DNA from: Nostoc sp. LEGE 12450
GTDB taxonomy: Bacteria; Cyanobacteriota; Cyanobacteriia; Cyanobacteriales; Nostocaceae
Length of the DNA: 64,000 nt
Assembly (NCBI RefSeq): GCF_015206895.1
Contig: NZ_JADEXU010000027.1
Span: forward strand, 1 to 64,000
Direction of reading: 5' to 3'
Positions 47,245 through 56,450 of the stretch are shown one piece after another. The position numbers and the translations under genes were made by a program. The notes below the pieces were generated by a model. It was not told the origin of the DNA. It made no database searches and saw only the letters and a program-made list of their open reading frames with translations. Within the stretch, counting starts at the first letter, position 1, and each line of letters starts with the position of its first letter.

Positions 47245-47449
47245 CTTTTTCTTTCCCTTCTACTTCCTCAATTGCCTGTCTCACTTCCTTCTCTTGGTAG
47301 CGTTTAGCATCTACTCCGTTTTTGCCTGAAATCGTGATTTTTCCAGTATAGAGAGGATGTACCCAGTTCGTATGACTTCCTTTTCCTGGGACTTCTGTAA
47401 AACCTAATTGGGAAAGCATTTGCTTCAGTTCCCGGATTTTCTTTGGCAT
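47237..47449 (-). CDS. hicA: HicA family toxin
   Basis: A 70-residue protein from MPKKIRELKQMLSQLGF; the longer upstream reading is not needed. It has the double-stranded-RNA-binding-like fold and the catalytic motif GKGSHTNWVHP. HicA toxins cut mRNA when free of HicB. The pair is complete and appears intact. Confidence 0.87.
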   Translation of the reverse strand: MPKKIRELKQMLSQLGFTEVPGKGSHTNWVHPLYTGKITISGKNGVDAKRYQEKEVRQAIEEVEGKEKDE

Positions 47450-47600
47450 TAATTTTCTTAAAAAATGCGATCGCCACAGTAAGAAATAATGGTTCAAATA
47501 TTCCTTGCTGTCTATCCAAAAAAATCTAATCATTGATTAGATTTTTGTTTGTACATGACTTGTTTTACTATACTAGTTCTTGTGAATAACAGGGCTGACA

Positions 47601-47837
47601 TTACCAAGTAGGATCGCTAAACAAATTAATTGTCAATTCCTTGCGTGACGGTATTGCAGTGATACAAGCGCGGATGATCTCTCCATCCTCTAATTCGACG
47701 GTGCAAGCGTGACAAGACCCCATTAGACAACCAGTGGGAATAAGTACTCCAGCCCGGTCTGCTACATCCAAAATGGCTTCTCCCACTTCGGCATCTACCG
47801 TCACATTATCTGGTAAAAAATGGACACGAACAATCAT
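47601..47837 (-). CDS. 2Fe-2S ferredoxin-like protein
   Basis: A 78-residue plant-type ferredoxin-fold protein. The cluster ligands are visible as GCLMGSCHACTV (Cys-x4-Cys-x2-Cys) and a fourth Cys in IRACITAIP. It is shorter than photosynthetic ferredoxin and likely serves as a dedicated electron carrier; its partner is unknown. The 5' flank carries a 15-base heptamer-derived hairpin at 47878-47920. Confidence 0.9.
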   Translation of the reverse strand: MIVRVHFLPDNVTVDAEVGEAILDVADRAGVLIPTGCLMGSCHACTVELEDGEIIRACITAIPSRKELTINLFSDPTW

Positions 47838-47877
47838 GAATCTTACGCTTTTGATTTGAAATTGATTCGTAAGGGTT

Positions 47878-47920
47878 GTTATTTGTCATTTGCCTTTTGT
47901 CTTTACAAATGACAAATAAC
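47878..47920. repeat. Heptamer-derived hairpin in the ferredoxin leader
   Basis: GTTATTTGTCATTTG (47878-47892) pairs perfectly with CAAATGACAAATAAC (47906-47920). The sequence is a typical tandem heptamer (AATGACA) of this genome; its position upstream of the leftward ferredoxin gene could affect transcription or mRNA structure. Confidence 0.6.
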
Positions 47921-48057
47921 CATCTTAACGAAAAAAAGTGCAATTTCTTTTATGCAACTTACAGTAATTTGAAACATGATTGTGACAGATGAATCACTAC
48001 ACCTAGATTTAGAAAGCTATTCTCAGTCCAAAATCTAAAATTAAAAATGGTATCAGT

Positions 48058-49542
48058 TTAAGACAAAAATGGAGTTAAGTCTAAATGGCTTTCTACTTCA
48101 GTGGCTAAGGAATCCAAAATCTGCTCTCGCTGTTCTCGGTAGTTAGCAACACCGGTAGGCAAAGATTTTAAACCGCGCTGTTGACGGAGGCGATTTAACC
48201 AAGCGCGTCGCCAAGGACCATTATCAAAAAGCCCGTGGAGGTAACTTCCCCACACCGATTGACAACTATCCACTAATCCTAAATTAATATCGTCAAATAG
48301 GGCATGGTAGGATTGAGGATCTATTCCTTGCTGCTCGATGCGCGATCGCCCTTGGTGAATTTCAAAGCCATTGACTGGCAAGCCCTGTTGTGGATAATTT
48401 GAGCTAACTTGGCGCTGGCGGGCGATTTTTTGTCCGGTAATTACGGTTCTAATTGGTAAAAGATTTAACCCTTGAAATCTGCCAGCTTGTCCTTCTATCC
48501 CTTCTGGATCGGCGATGATTTGACCGAGCATCTGATAGCCACCGCAGATACCTAAAACGGTTCCACCAGAAGCAGCATAGTGTTGAATAGCTTCTGCCAT
48601 ACCGCTTTTTTGCAGCAGTAGTAAATCAGCAATTGTAGTTTTTGTACCTGGGATAATTACGGCATCAGGATGCCCTAAATCTTGCTTAGGGCTTAAGTAT
48701 TTTACTGAAACTGTGCTTTCTGATTCTAGCGGGTCAAAGTCAGTGAAATTGGCAATTCTGGGTAAGCGGATAACGGCAATGTTGAGGTCTGTTTGGGCTT
48801 TACTTGACGACGATTGACGCTCTAGCAAATCCAGGGAGTCTTCGGTCGAAAACACTTCTTGTAGGTAGGGTATAACACCGATAACAGGAATACCTGTGCG
48901 TTCTTCTAACCATTTTATCCCCGGATCTAAGAGCGATCGCTGCCCTCGAAATTTGTTAATTACTACACCCTTAATTAGAGCGCGTTCATCTGGTTCTAAT
49001 AACTCTAAGGTTCCTACCACATGGGCAAAAGCACCACCCCGATCGATATCAACTACTAACATTGTTGGTGCATTCAAATATTTTGCCACCCGCATATTAG
49101 TTAAATCGCGGTGCTTGAGGTTAATCTCTGCTGGACTACCGGCACCTTCACAAACCAGTAAGTCAAATTCTGTTCCTAAATGTTGTAGCGATTCTTCAAT
49201 TGTCCGCCACCCCAGTTCAAAATATTGCTCGTAGTAATCTGAGGCACTTACTTTGCCTACAGACCTACCTTTGATAATTACTTGGGAAGTCATATCCCCT
49301 TGAGGTTTGAGTAAAATTGGGTTCATTTCTACCCAAGGCACGACTCCCGCAGCCCAAGCTTGCACTGCTTGGGCATAGCCAATTTCTCCACCACTGGCAG
49401 TAACATAAGCATTTAAAGCCATATTTTGACCTTTAAAGGGAGCCACCCGCCAGCCACGCCGCGACAGAATGCGACAAATAGCTGTAGTTAAAAGTGATTT
49501 CCCTGCGTGGGATGTTGTCCCCACCACCATAATTGATTTCAT
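48058..49542 (-). CDS. cobQ: Cobyric acid synthase (CobQ)
   Basis: A 494-residue glutamine-dependent amidotransferase that adds four amides to adenosylcobyrinic acid diamide in cobalamin biosynthesis. The N-terminal ATPase domain has the P-loop GTTSHAGKS (7-15) and later DIDRGGAFAHV. The C-terminal glutamine amidotransferase domain shows GICGGYQMLG with the nucleophilic Cys and SYLHGLFDN with the His. Length and domain order are normal. The gene is isolated from other cob genes. Confidence 0.96.
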   Translation of the reverse strand: MKSIMVVGTTSHAGKSLLTTAICRILSRRGWRVAPFKGQNMALNAYVTASGGEIGYAQAVQAWAAGVVPWVEMNPILLKPQGDMTSQVIIKGRSVGKVSASDYYEQYFELGWRTIEESLQHLGTEFDLLVCEGAGSPAEINLKHRDLTNMRVAKYLNAPTMLVVDIDRGGAFAHVVGTLELLEPDERALIKGVVINKFRGQRSLLDPGIKWLEERTGIPVIGVIPYLQEVFSTEDSLDLLERQSSSSKAQTDLNIAVIRLPRIANFTDFDPLESESTVSVKYLSPKQDLGHPDAVIIPGTKTTIADLLLLQKSGMAEAIQHYAASGGTVLGICGGYQMLGQIIADPEGIEGQAGRFQGLNLLPIRTVITGQKIARQRQVSSNYPQQGLPVNGFEIHQGRSRIEQQGIDPQSYHALFDDINLGLVDSCQSVWGSYLHGLFDNGPWRRAWLNRLRQQRGLKSLPTGVANYREQREQILDSLATEVESHLDLTPFLS

Positions 49543-49599
49543 AGTTGCTATTAGTTAGTTTTTCAAGATACAGAGTGAATTTTTAGGAGCGAACAATAA

Positions 49600-49670
49600 G
49601 CGAGCAGGAAGACATGAGGGAGTAGGGGAAGAAATAATACACCATACCCCACACCCACCATTAGCATCAC
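49600..49670. repeat. G-rich heptamer repeats
   Basis: AGGGAGTAGGGGAAG, then ACACCATACCCCACACCCACC, both of the STRR-like type seen at 10645 and 39484. They lie between cobQ and the gene at 49776. Confidence 0.4.
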
Positions 49671-49775
49671 AAATTTTAATTAGATGATTACGGTAAAGAC
49701 TTCATGAATAAATGTGATGTTTCCGTATATATTATTCCCTTTGATTGCCTAATGCTAACTCTTTGGTTTTTTATT

Positions 49776-50180
49776 CTAAAAGGGTATCCGTAACCAACGA
49801 ATCACAGCATCGAATAAGCGATCGCGCCATGAAGGTGTCCGCCAGTTTTTTCCGTGGTATTGTTCCACCAACTGGCGACCCAAGGGAGTGAGGCGAAAAC
49901 TATCTGTAATCCCCTGTCCATCAACTTCTCGCCGCAATACACCCACTTGGATTAGCCAGCCCAAGGCGTTATCACAGGCTAATTCTGATAAAGGGCGCTT
50001 AGTATAGCCCTGTTTGAGCCCATTTTCCAGAGCGATCGCAGTTACTGAAACACTCTGGTGTCCCATGACTTCAAATAAAGATAAATTGAAGGGCGAACAC
50101 ACTAGCGATCGCTCGGCTCTTTCTACTGTGCTTTGAGGATAGACAAAAATATTTGGGTTTTGGGAATCAGCAGCAGCCAT
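49776..50180 (-). CDS. Npun_F0494 family protein
   Basis: A 134-residue soluble protein: STVERAERSLVCSPFNLSLF, SVTAIALENGLKQGYTKRPL, WLIQVGVLRREVDGQG and FRLTPLGRQLVEQY. The alternation of helices and a beta-hairpin looks like a winged-helix DNA-binding fold. The sequence matches a family I recall from cyanobacteria as Npun_F0494, with no assigned role. Confidence 0.78.
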   Translation of the reverse strand: MAAADSQNPNIFVYPQSTVERAERSLVCSPFNLSLFEVMGHQSVSVTAIALENGLKQGYTKRPLSELACDNALGWLIQVGVLRREVDGQGITDSFRLTPLGRQLVEQYHGKNWRTPSWRDRLFDAVIRWLRIPF

Positions 50181-50374
50181 TGTGTAGGGGGAGAAATTTT
50201 TCTTCTTAAAAAGATTAATTCAAGAATATATTTTTTCTTGTACTATATACCTCATTTAACCAAAATTAGTTACCTGAAGTATAGTTATGCTATTTTTTAG
50301 TAATTATATTTAATGATTATAAATTAATGTAAAATTTCAAGTGCATCAACAATCTGAAACAGGAAAGGTTAATT

Positions 50375-50812
50375 ATGCCTCTAGCAGTTGGTACGGATGC
50401 ACCTGCATTTACCGCCAAAGATACAAACGGCAACACAGTCTCGTTATCTAATTTGAGGGGAAAGACAGTTGTTTTGTATTTTTACCCCAAAGATGACACG
50501 CCAGGCTGCACCAAACAAGCCTGTAGTTTTCGAGATGCCCAGGCTCAATATCAAGGTAAAGATATTGTAATTTTGGGAGTCAGTGCAGATGATGAAGTCT
50601 CCCATCAGGCATTCACCCAAAAATATAATTTGAATTTTCCTCTATTGGCTGACTCCGACAAATCCCTCATCACAGCTTTCGATGTGGATGGCGGTGGTTA
50701 TGCCAAGCGCGTCACCTACGTAATTGACCCCAACGGCAAAATTACCCATGTTGACACTAGCGTAAATACCACTACCCATGCTAGCGATGTTTTGGCTGCA
50801 CTTGGGCTGTAG
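50375..50812 (+). CDS. bcp: Peroxiredoxin Q / BCP
   Basis: A 145-residue thiol peroxidase of the PrxQ type. FYPKDDTPGCTKQACSFRD holds the peroxidatic Cys45 and the resolving Cys50 five residues later. It reduces hydrogen peroxide and alkyl peroxides with thioredoxin. GGAAAGG lies before the ATG, and the gene is followed by a strong terminator. Confidence 0.95.
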   Translation: MPLAVGTDAPAFTAKDTNGNTVSLSNLRGKTVVLYFYPKDDTPGCTKQACSFRDAQAQYQGKDIVILGVSADDEVSHQAFTQKYNLNFPLLADSDKSLITAFDVDGGGYAKRVTYVIDPNGKITHVDTSVNTTTHASDVLAALGL

Positions 50813-50854
50813 TTTTTTACCTGATAACTAAGGATTTTTTAAAAGCGTAGTTTC

Positions 50855-50882
50855 AACCCCAAGCCCTCTAGGGTTTGGGGTT
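50855..50882. terminator. Terminator between bcp and a convergent gene
   Basis: AACCCCAAGCCCT pairs with AGGGTTTGGGGTT around a short loop, followed by CTTTATT. It lies 42 bases after the bcp stop and 12 bases before the stop of the converging gene, so it may serve both. Confidence 0.72.
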
Positions 50883-50894
50883 CTTTATTAAAAT

Positions 50895-51281
50895 TCAGTT
50901 ACCAGATGCTGGTGTAGCTGGTTGTGGTATAACTAATGGCAAACCGGGGGTTACTTGCTGTTGTTGACGACGTTCTATTAATTTTCGTTGGTTTTCTCTA
51001 AAGGCATCTGCTGCTGAGTTTAGTTGTTCATTTTGTTGGTCAGAATTCCAATTGAGAGTCCCGAAATTCGCCCGATGAATCAAGTCAAACATATTGAAAT
51101 TATCTGCGTTTGAACGAGAGAACGGATCGGTATTTTGGTCTGTTGTACTATTACTAGGAAAAGAATCTGCTGGGCTGCTGACTTGAGCCGAACTGGGTTG
51201 AGCCATGAGCAAGGAAGCAAAGCTAATTCCTGCCACGGTAGCTACAAAGAGTCTAGGAATTTGTAAAAATGGTTTTTTCAT
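50895..51281 (-). CDS. Exported protein of unknown function
   Basis: A 128-residue protein with a signal peptide (about 1-32, ending SSAQ). The mature part is Asn-, Gln- and Ser-rich with a short helix (DAFRENQRKLIERRQQQQV) and a Pro-rich end. No family is recognised. It is co-directional with the ABC permease gene (36 bases apart) but unlikely to be related. Confidence 0.72.
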   Translation of the reverse strand: MKKPFLQIPRLFVATVAGISFASLLMAQPSSAQVSSPADSFPSNSTTDQNTDPFSRSNADNFNMFDLIHRANFGTLNWNSDQQNEQLNSAADAFRENQRKLIERRQQQQVTPGLPLVIPQPATPASGN

Positions 51282-51317
51282 GGGATTTTGACCCTAAAAT
51301 TGCTCTATTTTATCTCT

Positions 51318-52208
51318 TTAAGCAAGAGTCCGCCGTAGTTGGGGTTGAATGCTCAGTAAGGCAACAATGGCAAAGCCAAACAATACCAGCAATGCTCCCC
51401 CAAAGGTAACATCACCCCAAGGAGCCTGCATAACTACACTACCTAGTCCCCAACTACTGTGGAGATACAGATAGCGAATTGGTTCGATCGCATAACTAAG
51501 AGGATTGAGGGTAGCCACAACCTGCAACCACTGAGGCATGAAAGATAGAGGAGCCAAAGCAGTACTAGCGAACAACAATGGTAGGTTAGTGACAAAAATC
51601 ACTGCAATCAGTTCAATGTGTCCAGGTAGGGCGAAAGCTAAACCGAGGGAGATGGCTGTTACACCCAAAGCTAATAAGAAGACAATTAGAGCGATCGCAC
51701 TTAAACCGACTGCATCGGGTAGTCCAGCGCCCAAGAACGCCGCCGCTGCTACAATCACGGCTGCTTGCAGCAAACTCTGGCTGATGATAAAGATTGCCGA
51801 AGCAAAGACTATGGAAAACCGCGATGCTAGTGGTGCCACCAGCAAACGATTCAAAAAGCCGAACTCGCGGTCAAACATTACGGGTAAACCAGCATTCAGC
51901 GCCCCAGCAAAGGCTGTAAACACAATAATACCGGCAGCTAAAAATTGTCCGTAATTTGTTGTTGTATTGCCAAATATACCCTTGGGGGCATTTTGGAACA
52001 AAGCACCAAACAGTATCAACCACATGACTGGTTGAATAATTCCGGCAACCAAAGATGAGGGACGGCGTTGCAACTGAATAAACAAGCGACGAGTTAAAGC
52101 CAACGTCTCTTGTACCAATTCACCGAAAAAGCTAGGTGCAGCATTAACATCTGCTAGTGGCGATGCTAGTGACTGCCAATTGATATCTGATTTAGGAGTA
52201 ACGCTCAT
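51318..52208 (-). CDS. ABC-2 type permease
   Basis: A 296-residue membrane permease with six helices. GIIQPVMWLILFGALF, FTAFAGALNAGLPVMFDREF and ATLNPLSYAIEPIRYL are hallmarks of the ABC-2 (DrrB-like) family. With the ATPase gene upstream on the same strand, it forms an exporter of a hydrophobic compound or lipid. A heptamer-repeat spacer separates the two genes. Confidence 0.92.
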   Translation of the reverse strand: MSVTPKSDINWQSLASPLADVNAAPSFFGELVQETLALTRRLFIQLQRRPSSLVAGIIQPVMWLILFGALFQNAPKGIFGNTTTNYGQFLAAGIIVFTAFAGALNAGLPVMFDREFGFLNRLLVAPLASRFSIVFASAIFIISQSLLQAAVIVAAAAFLGAGLPDAVGLSAIALIVFLLALGVTAISLGLAFALPGHIELIAVIFVTNLPLLFASTALAPLSFMPQWLQVVATLNPLSYAIEPIRYLYLHSSWGLGSVVMQAPWGDVTFGGALLVLFGFAIVALLSIQPQLRRTLA

Positions 52209-52216
52209 AGAAATTT

Positions 52217-52258
52217 GGGAATTGGGAATTGGGAATTGGGAATTGGGAATTGGGAATT
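52217..52258. repeat. Six tandem GGGAATT heptamers
   Basis: Six perfect copies of GGGAATT lie head to tail between the ABC ATPase and the permease genes. This is the clearest STRR in the window. Confidence 0.9.
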
Positions 52259-52294
52259 GTAATTATTTTTATTCCTTATGCGCCCGCCATGCCC

Positions 52295-53314
52295 CTATCT
52301 CATAAGCTGCTTTTTCTCAGCTTTGGGATCGCGAGTGGCAACGGCTGCCAGTTCTGCATCCATTAGGGTGCGTCCTGTAGCGGCGAGGTAAACGTCATCG
52401 AGGCTGGGGCGAGATTGGGCAATGCCAAATATAGGCAAACCAGCAGCATTCAGTGCTTGCTGTATGTTAATGAGAACATCGTTTTGAGGTGTCACCACTA
52501 AATTGAGGGAATTACCTTGAGCGCTGTTGATAATGACTTCTTGCACAAAGGGCAAAGGTTGCAAGAGGTTTTTGGCAATTTCTGCTTCTTCACTGGGGGA
52601 AAACTCGCGAATTCGCAAGGTGATGCGATCGCCCCCGACTTGATCTTTTAATTGTGAAGGTGTCCCAGAGGCAATTACCACGCCCCGATCTATAATTGCA
52701 ACGCGATCGGCTAAAGCGTCAATTTCTTCTAGGTAATGGCTGGTAATTACTACCGTCGTCCCAGAGGCGCGTAATTTTCGCAGGAAATCCCATACTACAA
52801 AGCGGGTTTCTATATCAAGTCCTACAGTTGGCTCATCCAATACCAGAACATCTGGTGCATGGAGCAATCCAGCAGCCAAGTCTAGGCGCTTGCGTAAACC
52901 ACCAGAATAGGTTCCTGTCTTTTTATTGGCGTATTCTTGCAAACCGAGTAAATCTAATACTGTCTCAATGCGCTGTTTGGCTACTGCGCGTGGAAGGTGA
53001 TAAAGTGCTGCTTGCAATTGCAGCAGTTCTTTTCCAGTTAGCACCTTATCTATAGCTACTTCCTGAGCAACATAGCCTAGTCGTTGCCTTGCCACCCTCG
53101 GATTATCTAACACAGAGATGCCAGATACTTCGATTTTGCCAGCATCCGGTGTGGTCAGCGTACACAAGGCACGCAAGGTAGTAGTTTTCCCAGCACCGTT
53201 GGGGCCAAGTAAACCAAAGATTTCTCCCGGCTCTACCTGAAAGGAAACATCCTGGACGGCAACCACTGTACCGTAACGTTTTTGCAGATTCTGAATTAAA
53301 ACGGCGGGAGCCAT
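52295..53314 (-). CDS. ABC transporter ATPase (DrrA-like)
   Basis: A 339-residue ATPase from MAPAVLIQNLQKRYG; an eight-codon upstream extension would start with TTG. Walker A GPNGAGKTT, signature YSGGLRKRLDLA and Walker B VLVLDEPTVGLD are clear, and the C-terminal part matches the DrrA subfamily (PSLDDVYLAATGR). It powers export through the permease encoded downstream. Confidence 0.95.
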   Translation of the reverse strand: MAPAVLIQNLQKRYGTVVAVQDVSFQVEPGEIFGLLGPNGAGKTTTLRALCTLTTPDAGKIEVSGISVLDNPRVARQRLGYVAQEVAIDKVLTGKELLQLQAALYHLPRAVAKQRIETVLDLLGLQEYANKKTGTYSGGLRKRLDLAAGLLHAPDVLVLDEPTVGLDIETRFVVWDFLRKLRASGTTVVITSHYLEEIDALADRVAIIDRGVVIASGTPSQLKDQVGGDRITLRIREFSPSEEAEIAKNLLQPLPFVQEVIINSAQGNSLNLVVTPQNDVLINIQQALNAAGLPIFGIAQSRPSLDDVYLAATGRTLMDAELAAVATRDPKAEKKQLMR

Positions 53315-53576
53315 GACAGCTTTTCCCCAACTATACAAATCTCAATAAAGTCTATCCTTATTGTAGAAGGTAGGGAGCAAGGAAATAGCGTATGAGCGAA
53401 AATCTCTAAACAAGTTCGCTTCATGCGCCATGCTGCCAAAATTCCTGATTATTTTAGACAAGCTGCTTGATTTGACCAAAACGATCGCTTTGGTGATGAA
53501 AACGATCATTTTTGTGGCAATGCTTAAATAAAACTTATGAATGATTTGACGTTGGCAATAAATATTGCACTGCACC

Positions 53577-53869
53577 CTACGACTCTGTTTCTAGCCTATC
53601 TTGCGCTGCCCAAATTGCCTCGCGCACCTCTCCAGCGCACTCTCCACCTGTCGCCTCGCGCCAAATGGTTTGAAACTGGCTTTTCACCCAGCTGCTTGAG
53701 CATTCGGGAGATAATCTTCTAAATACCAACGCAACTCAGCCGCGTTCTCTTCATCGAAGGGTTGCTGGAATGCGATTTCTGGTACAAGGCGAGGACTTTC
53801 AGAACCGCGTTGCTAAGAAAGTTGGATTGTTTCGCCTTGATGTGTGATTCGCAACCAATTTGTTGCCAT
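53577..53869 (-). pseudogene. Decayed N-terminal part of a CHAT/TPR-type protein
   Basis: A minus-strand frame opens MATNWLRITHQGETIQLS, meets TAG at 53813-53815, and continues in the same frame as QRGSESPRLVPEIAFQQPFD, then ENAAELRWYLEDYLPNAQAA to a TGA. It then continues in another frame as VKSQFQTIWREATGGECAG and EVREAIWAAQDRLETES. The ELRWYLEDY motif is common near the start of cyanobacterial CHAT proteins. A stop and a frameshift in 290 bases, with the rest missing, mark it as a relic. Confidence 0.5.
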
Positions 53870-54036
53870 TGCTGCTGTGCTGATTACTGGGTAATTTGAT
53901 GCTAACTTATTTGGGTAATTCACCCAGAGATGCAGAGGCGCAGAGAGCAAGATTGATTTTTGCTAATTAGTGCAACTTGGTATGATTTGGGTTTGTGTGG
54001 CTTTTAAATTTACTCAAATCATTAGGGAATTATTTC

Positions 54037-55164
54037 ATGCTGCCAGTTATTGAAACTATTATATTACGTCAAATGGCTTCGGGCGATCGCCTATACTTAC
54101 AATTATACAAATTCATCGGCGCTCAACCTGGTAAAAAGGTATATATTCAATCTAATCTGCATGGTGCGGAAATTGCTGGCAATGGCGTTATTCACCAGCT
54201 AATTGAGTTTTTGTTAACAATAAATGATACAGATTTAACTGGTGAAATTTGGTTAGTTCCTGTTTGTAATCCAATGGGAACAAATGAACGCGCTCATCAT
54301 TTTTCTCCGGGACGATACTGCATTTATGAAGCCAAAGACTGGAATCGGATATTTTGGGACTACGAGAAAGAAGCTGATGATTTAGTAGCTTTTACTAAAT
54401 CTCAACTTCATAGTGATCTAGAGGTCATTCGACAAAATTATCTAACTATAATTAAGCAACAATTTGCGAAAACTTTAGAAAAAATTAATTCTTCTAATGG
54501 TGTTCTCTACACTGAGCTTTTTGCCTACAAGTTACAAAACCTGAGTTTAGATGCAGACTACTTAATTGATTTACATAGTTCTACCAATCAAGCTTTAGAC
54601 TACGTTTATTACTTCCAAAATAGAGAAGACAGTGCAAAATATTTCCTACTCGATTTCGGAATCTTACTTAATAAATATGATGGTGACGCTTTTGATGAAG
54701 CTTTTATCAAACCTTGGTTAGCACTGGAAGCTTGTTTTAAAGAGTTTGGTAGAGAAATCAAGTTTGATGTGGAAGCTTGGACACTGGAATTAGGCTCAGG
54801 AATGCAAATGAATCCTAATTCAGTATCCAAAGGTGTACGGGGTGTGAAAAACTATTTAGTGCAAAAAGGTGTACTACAAGTTTCTAATTTATCAGAAGAC
54901 ACCAAAACTTATGAGATGACTTTTGCATCTAGCAGCAACAGGAAAAAATATTATGCGATCGCAGGTGGCATGATTCAATCGAGAATAGCATTAGGTAGCA
55001 AAGTCAAACCTGGAGACAAGCTCTATCAAATCCTCAGTTTTAATAAAGAAGGTCAACTACCTACTGTAATTGATGTCTGCGCTCAACATGATGGATTGGT
55101 TTATGATGTCGCAACCAATCAAGCTGTGAATGAAGGCGAGTTTGTATTGGGAATTGTTAGTTAG
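54037..55164 (+). CDS. Succinylglutamate desuccinylase/aspartoacylase family protein
   Basis: A 375-residue zinc carboxypeptidase-like protein. The metal site is visible as SNLHGAEIAGN (His and Glu ligands) and YLIDLHSSTN (His). The start at MLPVIETIIL is preferred to a GTG 14 codons upstream. The C-terminal beta-rich domain (QLPTVIDVCAQHDGLVYDVA) is usual. The substrate is an N-acyl amino acid or related amide and cannot be fixed by sequence alone. Confidence 0.88.
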   Translation: MLPVIETIILRQMASGDRLYLQLYKFIGAQPGKKVYIQSNLHGAEIAGNGVIHQLIEFLLTINDTDLTGEIWLVPVCNPMGTNERAHHFSPGRYCIYEAKDWNRIFWDYEKEADDLVAFTKSQLHSDLEVIRQNYLTIIKQQFAKTLEKINSSNGVLYTELFAYKLQNLSLDADYLIDLHSSTNQALDYVYYFQNREDSAKYFLLDFGILLNKYDGDAFDEAFIKPWLALEACFKEFGREIKFDVEAWTLELGSGMQMNPNSVSKGVRGVKNYLVQKGVLQVSNLSEDTKTYEMTFASSSNRKKYYAIAGGMIQSRIALGSKVKPGDKLYQILSFNKEGQLPTVIDVCAQHDGLVYDVATNQAVNEGEFVLGIVS

Positions 55165-55209
55165 GACATGGGGCATTGGGCATAGATATTCATGTAATTT
55201 TCATTACAA

Positions 55210-55274
55210 AGACGCGATGAATCGCCGTCTCTACAATAATTAGTCTTTTGTCTTGACGGCGATTCATCGCGTCT
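55210..55274. repeat. Long inverted repeat of the AGACGCGAT family
   Basis: AGACGCGATGAATCGCCGTC (55210-55229) pairs perfectly with GACGGCGATTCATCGCGTCT (55255-55274) across a 25-base loop. It is followed at 55279-55297 by CCTTAACCGAACAGTATTG, the right end of the element at 6002. It lies between two convergent genes and may also act as a terminator. Confidence 0.7.
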
Positions 55275-55300
55275 CTTGCCTTAACCGAACAGTATTGAGT

Positions 55301-56398
55301 TTAGTCTCCTAAATAAATACCCATACCATGAGCGGTTTTAACTAAAGTACCATTGGGATCGACGGCGCTATATTGAGCGATCGCTTCTGTAATTGGTACA
55401 CTTAATACTTGGCGATTTTGCCATGTCACCATGCGATCGTATTTACCCTCTGCAATGAGATTAACTGCTGCTACGCCAAAAGCTGTTGCAACTAATCTAT
55501 CTAGTGGCGAAGCAGTTCCACCGCGTTGGATGTGTCCTAAAACTGTGACTCGTGTTTCTACACCAATGTGTTCAATAATTTTATCTGCTAAATATTCGCC
55601 AATTCCACCGTATCGAGATTGACCTAAGCGATTTGTAATCGTCACATTTTCCCCATCGTGGGTACGAACCGCTTCAGAAACAATTATCAAACAATAGTTT
55701 TTGCCTTTCTCCTGGCGTTCTTTAATTTTGTGGCAAATATGCTCAACTGTGTAAGGAATTTCGGGGATTAAAATTACATTTGCTCCCCCTGCAATTCCCG
55801 CAGCTATAGCTATGTGTCCGGCATCACGCCCCATTACTTCTAAAATCATGACTCGGCTATGACTTGCAGCAGTAAAATGCAACCTATCTAGTGCTTCTGT
55901 GGCAATATTGACTGCTGTATCAAAACCAATAGCATGTTCAGTAACACCAATATCGTTATCAATTGTTTTGGGAATACCTACTAGGTTAATGCCGCCTTGT
56001 TGGGCGAGGCGACGGAGAATTGCCAAGCTTCCATCACCGCCAATACCAATCAAAGCGTCTAAACCTAGCTCATGATAACCTGCAATGATTTCTTCGGAGC
56101 GATCGCATAAACTTCCATCCGCCATTGGAAAAGCAAAGGGGTCGCCTTTATTGGTTGTCCCCAACATTGTGCCACCCGCAGTTAATAGCGAGTCAACTTG
56201 ATCAACTTCCAGTTTTGTGAATTGTGGGGGACGCGCCATTAATCCTAGAGTCGCTTGACGAATTCCCAAAACTTCCCAGCCGTAAGTATCCACTGCACAA
56301 TTTACTACAGCCCTAATCACAGCATTTAAGCCAGAACAATCACCTCCACTGGTAAGAATTCCAATGCGTTTGGGTTCTTCCATATTTTTTATTGACAT
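55301..56398 (-). CDS. pfkA: 6-phosphofructokinase
   Basis: A 365-residue phosphofructokinase: GILTSGGDCSGLNAVIRA (nucleotide site), GIGGDGSLAI, PKTIDNDIGVTEH (catalytic Asp), VMGRDAGHIAI and LGHIQRGGTASPLDR. It phosphorylates fructose 6-phosphate in glycolysis. GGDG (Gly at the ATP/PPi switch position) with PKTIDND (Lys at the second) is the combination seen in group III enzymes, so the phosphate donor is uncertain. A start five codons later (MEEPKRIG) is equally possible. Confidence 0.94.
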   Translation of the reverse strand: MSIKNMEEPKRIGILTSGGDCSGLNAVIRAVVNCAVDTYGWEVLGIRQATLGLMARPPQFTKLEVDQVDSLLTAGGTMLGTTNKGDPFAFPMADGSLCDRSEEIIAGYHELGLDALIGIGGDGSLAILRRLAQQGGINLVGIPKTIDNDIGVTEHAIGFDTAVNIATEALDRLHFTAASHSRVMILEVMGRDAGHIAIAAGIAGGANVILIPEIPYTVEHICHKIKERQEKGKNYCLIIVSEAVRTHDGENVTITNRLGQSRYGGIGEYLADKIIEHIGVETRVTVLGHIQRGGTASPLDRLVATAFGVAAVNLIAEGKYDRMVTWQNRQVLSVPITEAIAQYSAVDPNGTLVKTAHGMGIYLGD

Positions 56399-56450
56399 TT
56401 TGATCCAGATATATTGAGTAGTCGATGAAACTTAAGCCAAAATTAGCAAC

